Source: Paulinella micropora (taxonomy: Eukaryota; Cercozoa; Imbricatea; Euglyphida; Paulinellidae). From it: a stretch of 64,000 nt of DNA. Positions 42,091 to 52,693 of this stretch are shown here, one piece after another. A model generated the notes under the pieces. That model searched no databases and had not been told where the DNA came from. It saw nothing but the letters and a program-made list of their open reading frames with translations. The stretch is from assembly GCA_019918135.1 (NCBI GenBank), contig WBZZ01004651.1, positions 55,001 to 119,000 on the forward strand, given 5' to 3'. Made by a program: the position numbers and the translations under genes. Numbering within the stretch: position 1 is the stretch's first letter; each line of letters opens with the position of its first letter.

Positions 42091-44892
42091 GACTTATCAG
42101 TCAATTGGCCTTTGATCCTGTCGGACATGTGCCTCCATTGGTAGCACGGGACCGTTCGGTGACGCGGCTCCGCTCCAAAGACTCGACTGGCAGTGCAATG
42201 TGCAAATGAGCGTGCTGTGCATGTGCAAGTGGGTGCAAGGAGTGAGAGGAGTTATCTGCCGAGAAGAAGTCCGCGACGCTGCGCTGACCTCCACCTACAA
42301 CAGATCTAGCCAGACATTCTACCTGACTAGGCCTTCCCCTCCTTCTACCCACCTCCTGAACGACCGTGAGGTCGATCACCTCCTCCTCCTCCTCCGCCCC
42401 CTCTGCCTCCCTGGTCTGCGCCTCCAACTCCTCCCACTCCTTCCAGATGGTGGCAACAAACCTTCCTAACTCCTCCTCCACCTCTTCTGGGACAGGGATA
42501 AACAAAACGCCGAGCATCGCCTCCATCCTTTCATCCTCCCCCTTCAGCCATTCCTCTTTGAAGAGCCTCATCTCCTCCTCTGCCTCCCGCAGTTCCCTGT
42601 GATAAAGCCCTCCTCGATTCAGCATGAGGGGCTGCCGGGCTTGCGCCTCATCGATAAACTTAAACAGTGCCTCACGAGAGCTCGCAAACGTTGGGCAATG
42701 CAGCAGGAAGTGACGTAACGACTCGTTAACCTCAGTGCCACAAAAGGCGAAACAGCTTGAGCAGTCCGGCGAGCATGAGCCAAATTTGGATCGGTAGAGG
42801 CGAAGGCGATTGTCGCAGCTCAACAATCGCCTTCTGATAAGGTTGTGACTTCCCCCCTCCAGCGCCCGCCAACGTGGGAAAGCAGAGCGGGAAGACATCT
42901 GGCTAAGCAGCACCCTAAGCCCATCAGAGGGCTTAGCCTGCCGCTCCCGGCCAGCTACTCCCTGCCGGACAGACCATTGCTTTACCACCTCGTTCCAGTT
43001 CGCCAGAGCGGCCCGCCAGTCCTTATCATCTACCGTGCCATCTTCGTTCACGACCCGCTTGAGCGCATCCAAGCCCTCCCGCAGCCTGTGATCTGCTAAG
43101 ATCAAATTTTCCGTATCTTCCTTCCATTTGCACCGACCCGTGTTGTAAAGCCTGCGTGTTAGCGCGTGTTGCCCAGTAACTCGATGCGCCCTAGGAACCG
43201 AAGCCGGGCCGCCTTGGCAAGGATGCTAAAACTCGGCGTGCGGCCTAAACCCCTGGTGATGCAGCCGCTTGTGCGCGTACCAACACCCAAGATGACCCGC
43301 AGGGGCGCTACCAACGCGCCCTCCAGCTTACTCAGCTTGTTGGCGCCCGGCAGATCCCAAAAAGCCGATGCGTAAAGCAACTTTGCGCCAACCATTTGCT
43401 GCCAATTCATCAGCCGAAGACGCGCTGGAACTTCATGGGCAATCCAGAGTAGCAGGCAGCCGTTCCCGCTACAGTGATTTCCGCCGCCCGCTTCGCTTGC
43501 GGTTTATCGGAGAGGGTGTCCGTGAGCAGAACTCCCAGGTATTTGTAGTGGTCGGTGACGTTGAGAACCTTGCCCCGGAACCTCACGCATGGGGGCGACT
43601 TTTTTGACTTGGCGTGCCCGTATATCGGCATGACTTCCGTCTTGTCCGGTTTCAGGATGATTTCAAGCCGATAGTCCTCCACGAATGTCGCCACGACATT
43701 TACAATCTGTTGAAGCTCCGTGACACTATGCGCAATTACCGCAACGTCGTCGGCGTAAAGCAGGGTCCGTATGTCTTCGATGCGGTTGAGGTCCTCGATC
43801 TCCAACTCTTTCGCGATTCGGACCGTTAGCTCATCCATGAAGACGTTGAACAGCGACGGTGACAACGGCGACCCTTGCTGAACTCCCATCTCTTCCAGCA
43901 CTTCACCAGTGAGTTCGCCATCGACTAGCACTCGCGATGACGTTCTTCGGTAAAAACGCCGCAGAATGCGATAGAACTTGCCCTGTACCCCCATCTGGGT
44001 TAGCCTCTGAAACAACCCGGCCCGCCAAACCGTAGGGAATGCCTTTCTCAGATCCACGAACAAAACGAAAGAACGGAGGCCAGCTTGTTGTCTAAGGCGC
44101 AGACGCTCCTTAAGGACAAAAATCTGGTCCCCCGTACTACGTTTTGGCCGGAACCCACCCTGCTCTGGGCGCAGCCTGCCCGGCTGATCGATGAAAGCCG
44201 TAAGCCTCGCCGCCATAAAGGACAGATACATCTTACCCAGACAGCTCAGAATCGCGATGTTTCTCCAATTTTCCGGATCGGTTGGGTCGCCTCCTTTTGG
44301 GATGTTGACGATAATCGCTTTGCCCCAGTCGCTGGGGGTGTATTCGCACGATTTCAACCAGTTGAAGAAGCGCACCAGAAAGCTCACAATCCGCGTGCCT
44401 CCGTACTTGAGCATCTCGTTCTTGATCTTATCCGGTGAGCACGCTTTGTGATTCTGGAGATTTTCCTGGCAGAGCTCCACTTCCTTCTCGGTGTAATCAT
44501 AGTCCAGCGGGCCCGTCTCAGTCCGGATCTCCTCGGCTTGCGCCATGGCCTCGAATTGGTCGCGCAGGTTGTCGTTATACTGGAAGGTTTCGCGGGCCTT
44601 CCGCTCGGGCTCAATCCGCGCTGCTTCCTCATCAGAACCGACTTCCTCTACACATGCATCCTCCAAAAACTGGTTTTCTTTGGGGACCACCATACGTCGG
44701 CGGTATTCTTCCCATTCTTGTAGTTTTTCCCGGAGTGTGCATGCCAGAGTGCCATCGTGCTTCCGAACAGGAGCAGAAGCGTTCGACCGCCGAACCCCGC
44801 CCAAACGCTTTGACAGCTTCCAGTACGTGGCCATGGTAGCGCTCCTGAAGTTGGCAGCGGTGTCATTCTGGACCCGCTTCCACGCTTGCTCC

Positions 44893-44893
<1 letters not shown>
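42091..44893 (-). mobile_element. LINE-B copy 2, 5'-truncated
   Basis: Its 3' end reads ATGGAGGCACATGTCC, then ACTGATAAGTC before (ATT)n (42,052-42,090). Its 5' end is cut at GGAGCAAGCGTGG and abuts (AAT)n at 44,894. It supplies the RT and C-terminal parts missing from copy 1. The ORF end (stop near 42,101) again lies within ~12 nt of the tail. Confidence 0.9.
42101..44834 (-). pseudogene. LINE-B reverse transcriptase and C-terminal domain, broken
   Basis: ORF 43,410-44,834 (474 codons) has IVNIPKGGDPT, QGGFRPKRSTGDQ, LFVDLRKAFPTVW, GVQQGSPLSPSLFN and the catalytic LLYADDVAV near 43,750. It ends after QRVFG, and the next ORFs (43,159-43,410 and 42,101-43,105) lie in other frames, so there are at least two frameshifts, near 43,410 and 43,130. 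The C-terminus has a Cys/His finger (CSSCFAFC...HFLLHCPTF) and an acidic region. About 45-50 percent similar to LINE-A by eye in the RT. Confidence 0.88.
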
Positions 44894-44963
<70 letters not shown>

Positions 44964-44966
44964 GTA

Positions 44967-45234
44967 GTGCTTCTCTGTCAATGGCTGATGCATTTCTGCA
45001 CATGCGCCTCCATCGTCTCACCCGTGAGGGGAGTACGAAGAATTGACGATAAGCTCTAATGACACCCCCGCAAGGGCAGTTCCAACACTTCCAGACGGGC
45101 CTGTATGTTCAATGAAAATACTGGTCCAGAAATAGACCGGTATGTTCAATGAAAATACTGGTGGCACCGACATCAATCGAACTGGCGACAGGGCCCAGAT
45201 GGTAGAACTTGACCACTGGGCTATCACGGTGTCC
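44967..45234 (-). mobile_element. SINE-I, full length
   Basis: 268 bp; its tail (44,894-44,966, with one TAG interruption) received the truncated 5' end of LINE-B copy 2. Confidence 0.93.
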
Positions 45235-45282
45235 ACTAATAATAATAATAATAATAATCATAATAATAATAATAATGATAAT

Positions 45283-45334
45283 AGGCTTCCTCCGAGTATA
45301 GCATCAGATCCAGATCCTGGACATGCGCCTCCAT
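45283..45334 (-). mobile_element. Solo LINE-A 3' end (~52 bp), diverged
   Basis: Same extent as the other solo tails, with CTCGGAGGAAGCC and GGAGGCGCATGTCC variants. (AAT)n with interruptions lies on both sides (45,235-45,282 and 45,335-45,397). Confidence 0.83.
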
Positions 45335-45397
45335 AATAATAATGATAATAATAACAATAATAATAACAATAATAATAACGATAATAATAATAATAAT

Positions 45398-48300
45398 AGG
45401 CTTCCTCAGACTATAGCATCAGATCCAGATCCTGGACATGTGCCTCCATTGGGTCACCGGGGTCAGCCGATCCCAACGCATTGTCAGAACACCAAACAGA
45501 CATAGCAGCAACAGCAACAGCAGGGGCAGATGGGAGATGTGAAGTGCATGAAGAGCTAGATGCGAGGGTGTTAGCTGAAGAGAAGAACTCGGAGACACTA
45601 CGCTGCGCTCCCGAACCCCTCTCTCTAGCCAGGACGTCCACACTGCGCGGACGGCCGCGCCGCGCAACATCAACGTCACTTGGGGCAGAGGGTGGGACAG
45701 AAGCTGATGGAACCTCAGTGAGGTCAATCACCTCCTCGCCCCCATCCTCCACCCCAAGCTCCTCCCTTTTACCCTCCCTAGCAGACCAACACTCAGACAC
45801 ATATGATCCAAACAACACATCCAACTTTGGAGGGGGACGCAACGCTGTAACCCCTAACAACGCAGCAAGCCTAAAGTTACTGCGGAAGCGCGACTTCCCC
45901 TGAAAAAGCTTACAAAACAATCGTGATTGATCCACAGGCGACATATCATCCCAACCCTGCCGCACAGAGCCCTCCCGCTCCCGCCCAAGCAACACATCCT
46001 CCACCACAACCTCACCACCTACGACCTCACCACCCTCCTCACTCCCTCCATCCCCCTCAGCACCCCCCACAGCCATGCCACCGAGCCTCTGCATACTCAG
46101 CAACAGCTGCTTACGTCTCCCCTCATGCATGGGACAATCCCATAAGAAGTGCGCAAGGGACTCATTGATATCATCATGACAACAGAAGCAGCGAGGGGAC
46201 ATGCCACTGACCAACTTGCTGTACAACCGAAGGCGGTTGTTGCAGCTGAGCAACCTTCTCCGAAGCAGATTATAATGCGCATCATCAAGGGCTACCCATC
46301 TTGGGAACTCCTTAGTTCCAAAGACTTGTCTTAGGATGACTCGCAGGCCATCAGTAAGATCGCTGCCTGCCTCTCGCTTGTCCCACATCAGTTGCTGCAC
46401 CATCTTGACGTCCTGCTGAAGGGCCCACTTGTCCACAGTCGAACACCAACCCTCGAGGTCCTTCTCTGAGCTACTTAGGAGCTCCTGAAGCCCTTGTTGT
46501 AGATCCATTGAGTCCCTGATAGCGCCTTCGGCCTCCACAGTCCAGTCGGATTTGACTTGAGATGCGATGACAGGAAATCGCTTCTCCGGTAGAACACGCA
46601 GCCGTCCATAGAACTTCAGTTGCGCCGCCCGCCGCAAACGCTCCGCACTCAAAGAGCGCGCCAGAAAGAGTGTAATCCACTTGCTTGTCTTAGGGCTGAT
46701 GCCGAGAATCATCCTCATGGGGCGCAGCATTGCTGCCTCCAGCTTGGTGAGCTGCGATACGGGGGCACGCCAGACATCGAAGGCGTACTTCAGCTTGGCC
46801 CCCACAAGTTGATTCCAGCACATGAGACGATACCTAGCTTGTATCTCACCTGCACACCACAAAGAGTACCAACCTGCGGTGGCGACTTCAGTGACACGCG
46901 TAGCCCGCAGGGCCTGCTCCTTCCACTTCAGGTCGTCGGTGATAACCACTCCCAGGTACTTGTACTGACTGGTGACACAAAGCTTCTGGCCGCGAAACCA
47001 CACCACGGGCTCACCTCGCTCCCTGATACTTGGTCGTTTCGCCTTGCTCGACGTGTAAACGGGCATGATTTCCGTCTTGCCGGGCTTCAAGTTGACTTCC
47101 AGCCGGTAATCTTCCGCGAACTTGGCCACAACATTGACCATCTTCTGGAGCTCGGTGCGACTGTGAGCGATGAGGGCCACGTCGTCCGCGTATAGAAGTG
47201 CCTTGATGTCGTTCAGCCGCTTCACATCCGTGATCTTGAGGGCACTCGCCAGCCGATCACACAGCTCATCCATAAAAACGTTGAAGAGTGTGGGAGAGAG
47301 AGGGGACCCCTGTTGGACGCCTACACCCTCCAGTACTTCGGGGGTGAGTGCTCCATCAACTAGCACTTGCGATGAAGTCTGCTCGTAGCACCTGCGTAGC
47401 GTGCGCCAGAACTTGCCCCTTACACCCAGCTTCCAGAGCCTCTCAAATAGACCATCTCTCCAAACAGACGGGAAAGCCTTGCGTAGATCGACGAACAGGA
47501 CATACGACTCCCGCTTCTGCTGCTGACGCCCCTTCAACCTCTGCCAAAGGGTAAAAACCTGATCCGTAGTGCGACGCCCCGGGCGGAAGCCTCCCTGCTC
47601 TGGACGTAGCTTATCCGGGCCATCCACGAAGAGCGTTAGACGAGTAGCTAATAAGGACAGATACAGCTTACCAAGGCAACTAATAATCGAGATATCCCTC
47701 CAGTTGTCAGGATCCGTAGGATCCCCACCCTTGGGGATATTGACGATGATTCCCTTGCCCCAAGCTTTTGGAGTCCTCTCGGCTTCTTGAATCCAGTTGA
47801 AGTACTGCGTTAAGTAGCCATTGATGTAGGCGCCGCCATACTTGAGCATCTCGTTCTTCACTTTGTCCTCGCCACAAGCTTTGTGGTTATTCAGGGCACG
47901 TTGCCTTGCAAGGATCTCCTCTTGCGTGAACGGCTTGTCCAGCTCTTCGCAAGTGTCTTCACCTACTTCGTGCTCCTTCACAGCCCGGGCCACCTCATCT
48001 CTGAAGCGATCGTTCCAGTGGAACTGCCGCTTAGCTTCGGCTTCCTCCCACTCCAACGAGCCTGCTTCTGCACAGCACTCCACCACAACAGCCGCACTTG
48101 CCGGATTTTCCCGTGGCTTCACCGAATTTTTCCGAAATTCCTCCCACCGAGCGACCTTTTCCGGCAGCGTACACGCCAGTGAGCCATCCTCCCTTTGCAC
48201 CGGCGCGGAGACCTTCGTTCTGCGTGCCCCGCCAAGCCGCTTCGCGAGTAGCCAAAAGCGCTTTGAGGATTGCTCGCGTTGACATTTGACCGCTTCTTCC

Positions 48301-49845
48301 TGCACTTGCTTGAAGGAGGCGGACTTCTTGGCCCGAGTTGCCTTCCGAATTTGCTTGCGGAGCCGTAGCCAATTCAGACGGGCTTCCGCATTCGATTCAT
48401 CCCTCCTGTATGCTGCGTAGGCCTCCCGGCGCTGCTGAATGAGCTCCTTTAGCTCCCCGTCGAACCAATTGTTGGTGAAACGGGGTCGTATACATCTGGA
48501 GCCAAGGACCCGGTGCGCCGCCATTCGGAAGGACTGCGCCACTCGCTCGGTGACGTCATCTACCACCCGTTGGCTGTCGGCACCACCCAATAGGTCAAGC
48601 TCAGGCAGCTGATGCACTCCAAGCTTCTGTAGGCAATGCTGGAATACGTCATCGAACTTGTCGCGTAGATAATCCAGCGCTTGCTTCGCAGCGTGATCAT
48701 TACCCGAGACACCAGCACCAATAAGCTTATCAACACGAAAGGACCTGTAAGGTTTCGCAGCCCGCTTTGGCCGGCGCTGGCCGCTCCACGTCAGTTCGGC
48801 CCATACTGCCTTGTGGTCCGTATCAAGATCATCTTCGCATACTCCAAACTTTGCTCCAAATGCCAAGCCAGGCGACGCGCAGATGTAATCGAGGAGGTGC
48901 TTGCCTGTGCCCATGCCGCGCTGCTCACGCCGGGACCACCAGTAGGACCCTTCCACTGGGCACGAGAAGCCGCTCAGATTTCGCAGGCCCGTAGCGACGA
49001 GGACAGCCGCGAGTCTCTTGCCGTTCTCCGAACGTACCGGTGCTCCCTTATCATCGACCTCCCCGTGCTGACCGACGATGCCCTCCTCTTTTCGGCTGCA
49101 TGCCGGCCCGAGCTTTGCGTTGGCATCCGCCACCGTGACCACAAGACCTTTGGCTCCAAAAAAAGCTATAGCTGCCTACCAGGCCGCATACGCCTCTGAC
49201 GACTCTTCTTCCTGCGTTTCCTGGGGAAAGTAGCCGTTGCTCACATAGATATCCTGAGCGCCGGTAACACCCGAGGCGATACGCAGCCACACTTGCTGCC
49301 GGTGGTCGACGGGGGCTGACACCAGGTTGCAATACGGACCAAGGAAGTTAGCCACCGCGAATAGAACCCCACCCTTGCAGCAATTTTTCTCGCTGACCTC
49401 CGCAGGTTTTCCAAAAATCCGGAATCCATCCAGGCTGCATTTGGAAAGTTGCTTCTTGCCCATGCGGTGCTCCTGAGCCCCGATGACTAGCCAGCCCTCG
49501 TGCTTGTAGAATGATGCCCATTCCGCCGTGCCTACGTTGTCGTATCCCGTTTTACCCTGCCAGTTGTGACTCGCGACGAGTAGCTTGAAGCCGGTATCGA
49601 ACTGCTTGGAGCGGTGCTTCTTGGCTCGTTTCCGGACCCGACGGCCGCGCTTGGCTTCCGCCCTCGTGCTGCCCCCCTCTGCAGGTGCTTGCGCAGGTTG
49701 GTCCACTGCACTGGCCGCCGAATGCAGGGGCACCACATGCACATCAGCACACTCAGACACACACTTAGGTCCATCGGCAGCCAATTCCGAAGACACCACC
49801 TGCACATCATTGACACATTCTTCATGCAGAGGCAAGAATTGCTCC
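45398..49845 (-). mobile_element. LINE-A copy 2, 5'-truncated
   Basis: Near identical to copy 1. The 5' end is truncated inside the N-terminal coding region and carries about 10 nt (GGAGCAATTC) not found in copy 1 before joining the (ATT)n tail of a SINE-II. Such extra bases are common at LINE 5' junctions. Confidence 0.92.
45411..49790 (-). pseudogene. LINE-A endonuclease-RT ORF, one nonsense change
   Basis: The frame is open over 1,243+ codons from 49,175 to the stop at 45,411, covering the end of the endonuclease (VTVADANAKLGP, DTDHKAVWAEL), RT (LLYADD near 47,190) and the CCHC finger. At 49,176 a TAG stands where copy 1 has CAG (AAWQAA), so the upstream endonuclease half (to ~49,790) is separated. 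Copy 2 otherwise preserves the frame that copy 1 lost at 3,920. The two copies differ by only scattered single bases and a few short indels, so the family has been active recently. Confidence 0.92.
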
Positions 49846-50171
<326 letters not shown>

Positions 50172-50402
50172 GTGCTTCTCTGTCAATGGCTGATGGATTT
50201 CTGCACATGCGCCTTCATCGTCTCACCCGTGAGGGGAGTACGAAGAATTGACGATAGGCTCTAATGACACCCCCGCAAGGGCAGTTCCAACACTTCCAGA
50301 CGGACCGGTATGTTCAATGAAAATACTGGTGGCACCGACGGGAATCGAACTGGCGACAGGGCCCAGATGGTAGAACTTGACCACTGGGCTATCACGGTGT
50401 CC
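50172..50402 (-). mobile_element. SINE-I, short subtype
   Basis: 231 bp, single ACCAGTATTTTCATTGAACA block, like 37,965-38,195. Confidence 0.92.
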
Positions 50403-50415
50403 AATAATAATAATA

Positions 50416-50864
50416 CTATATCTGAGGCGTACTGATGCAGCTAATGGCATATCCTCAACGGACATAAGCCTCCAATACCCTTGTTCGAGGTCCTCCACCC
50501 CCTCGTGTCAGTCTCTCGCCTGATGATCGGGGCCACCGATGGAGCTCCTGAGGGCAAGACTGCACTAAGCCGAGGTTATTCCGCAGTCCCAGCAACCTCT
50601 TGCAAGACGTCACCGAATGTGCAAGTGAATACACCAAGCGCGGTTGCTAGAGCTGCCTCGAAACCCCACCCATAACAATCTGGTGTCTGCTGGGTCCTGG
50701 GCTATCAACCAGCATATGCGGAGTTTAAGATCTTTTACGCGCGCAACGACCCTCCTCCCCAGCATCTACCACCAAAGGGTTACGAGTTGGCGTCACAGTT
50801 TAACGCCTTGAGGCCATTGGGCTGGAACTCTGTTTAGCAAGTGTGACTAGGTTTTTTCATCGGG

Positions 50865-50867
<3 letters not shown>
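50416..50867 (-). mobile_element. Unit IV, ~450-bp non-autonomous element
   Basis: On the - strand it starts AATCCCGATGAAAAAACC after (ATT)n. Its 3' part reads TTGGAGGCTTATGTCCG, then CGCCTCAGATATAGT before (ATT)4. That is a variant of the shared LINE 3' motif. No credible ORF. It is the only copy in the window, so its limits rest on the (AAT)n borders. Confidence 0.6.
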
Positions 50868-50906
<39 letters not shown>

Positions 50907-50907
<1 letters not shown>

Positions 50908-51156
50908 TATTGATCTGTCATGGCTGAGCCCGAGGGCCATGCGCCTCCATCCCTCGACCCAACAGGGACTACAGTGAGTATGTTGGGGAGGGAAGAGTGA
51001 CTCTAACCATCCTGCATAGAAGACCCCAAAAGGAAGTCCCTACTACCCGCACAGTGTCGGGTACCTTGCAGGAAATCAACTACAAATGATTGATCTTCCC
51101 CGCGTGAGAGCTCCACGAGACTGGGTAGGTCCCGCATGGAGGTACTCACAGGGGTA
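50907..51156 (-). mobile_element. Element III, 5'-truncated copy
   Basis: Matches the 3' 250 bp of 9,412-10,037. It starts TACCCCTGTGAGTACC directly after (ATT)n, so the minisatellite and LINE-like head are missing. Confidence 0.85.
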
Positions 51157-51199
<43 letters not shown>

Positions 51200-51308
51200 G
51201 TGCTTCTCTGTCAATGGCTGATGCATTTCTGCACATGCGCCTCCATCGTCTCACCCGTGAGGGGAGTACGAAGAATTGACGATAAGCTCTAATGACACCC
51301 CCACACGG

Positions 51309-51310
<2 letters not shown>
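51200..51310 (-). mobile_element. SINE-I, 5'-truncated (111 bp)
   Basis: The truncated end TCCCGTGTGGGGGTG abuts (AAT)n at 51,311. Confidence 0.9.
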
Positions 51311-51355
<45 letters not shown>

Positions 51356-51360
51356 GAATA

Positions 51361-51595
51361 GTGCTTCTCTGTCAATGGCTGATGCATTTCTGCTCATGCG
51401 CCTCCATCGTCTCACCCGTGAGGGGAGTACGAAGAATGGACGATAAGCTCTAATGACACCCCCGCAAGGGCAGTTCCAACACTTCCAGACGGGCCGGTAT
51501 GTTCAATGAAAATACTGGTCCAGACGGATCGGTATGTTCAATGAAAATACTGGTGGCACCGACGGGAATCGAACTGGCACCGACGGGAATCGAAC
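51361..51595 (-). mobile_element. SINE-I with rearranged head
   Basis: The head has a 21-bp direct duplication (GTTCGATTCCCGTCGGTGCC twice) and is cut there, so the A-box is gone. Such a copy could not be transcribed from its own promoter. The tail is interrupted by CTTGAAT. Confidence 0.9.
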
Positions 51596-51623
51596 AATAA
51601 TAATAATAATAATAATAATAATA

Positions 51624-51795
51624 GTGTATCTCCTGCCAATTGCTGAGCCAAAAGGCCATGTGCATCCAGTCCTCCATTCCATAAGGAAAGTCTCCACACC
51701 AATCGGTGGAATAAAGGAAGTGACGGCATAGAACATTACTCTAGGAGCTTTATACCAATCAGCCCATGGAAAGGACCGATGGCCTATGTACTCCC

Positions 51796-51796
<1 letters not shown>
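51624..51796 (-). mobile_element. SINE-II
   Basis: 173 bp, complete, nearly identical to 15,774-15,946. Confidence 0.88.
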
Positions 51797-51848
<52 letters not shown>

Positions 51849-52086
51849 GTGCTTCTCAGTCCATGGCGAATGCATTTCTGCACATGTGCCTCCATCGTCT
51901 TACCGCGAGGGGAGTACGAAGATTTGACGATAGGCTCTACTGACACCCCCGCAAGGCAGCTCCAAGCTTTCCAGACAGACCAATACTTTCAAAGAAAATA
52001 TCCTTTGAAAATACTGGCACCGACGGGAATCGAACTGGCGACATGTCCCAGATCGTAGACCTTAACCACTGGGCTATCGCGGTGCC
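51849..52086 (-). mobile_element. SINE-I, diverged old subfamily
   Basis: Alignable throughout but with many substitutions. The head starts GGCACCGCGATAGCCCAG and ends CGTCGGTGCC; its first and last 7 nt (GGCACCG/CGGTGCC) pair perfectly like a tRNA acceptor stem, which later copies have lost by an inserted A. It supports a tRNA origin. Confidence 0.85.
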
Positions 52087-52194
<108 letters not shown>

Positions 52195-52303
52195 CACAGC
52201 CAAACGATACCCGGGGTATGGGACAGGGTATGGGACTAGGGGTATGGTTTATGATACCCCAGGGGTATCATAACCGGGTATGGAGGGGTATCGTTTGGCT
52301 GTG
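52195..52303. mobile_element. 109-bp MITE with 18-bp perfect TIRs
   Basis: CACAGCCAAACGATACCC at 52,195-52,212 is the exact reverse complement of 52,286-52,303. Flanks are TAAT on both sides, but because the target is (AAT)n the duplication could be 1, 4 or 7 bp. The right ~70 bp (AGGGGTATGGTTTATGATAC onward) match the right ends at 19,340-19,415 and 56,625-56,706, so it looks like an internal-deletion derivative of the gene-bearing TIR element. Confidence 0.8.
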
Positions 52304-52335
52304 TAATAATAATAATAGTAATAATAATAATAATA

Positions 52336-52603
52336 GTGCTTCTCTGTCAATGGCTGATGCATTTCTGCACATGCGCCTCCATCGTCTCACCCGTGAGGGG
52401 AGTACGAAGAATTGACGATAAGCTCTAATGACACCCCCGCAAGGGCAGTTCCAACACTTCCAGACGGGCCGGTATGTTCAATGAAAATACTGGTCCAGAA
52501 ATAGACCGGTATGTTCAATGAAAATACTGGTGGCACCGACGGGAATCGAACTGGCGACAGGGCTCAGATGGTAGAACTTGACCACTGGGCTATCACGGTG
52601 TCC
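52336..52603 (-). mobile_element. SINE-I, full length
   Basis: 268 bp, GAGCCC variant. It lies between the MITE and the second gene copy, with (AAT)n at 52,604-52,660 leading to the exon E' acceptor. Confidence 0.93.
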
Positions 52604-52663
<60 letters not shown>

Positions 52664-52693
52664 TTGAAAACCCCGATTCGTGTTTGTATGCAG

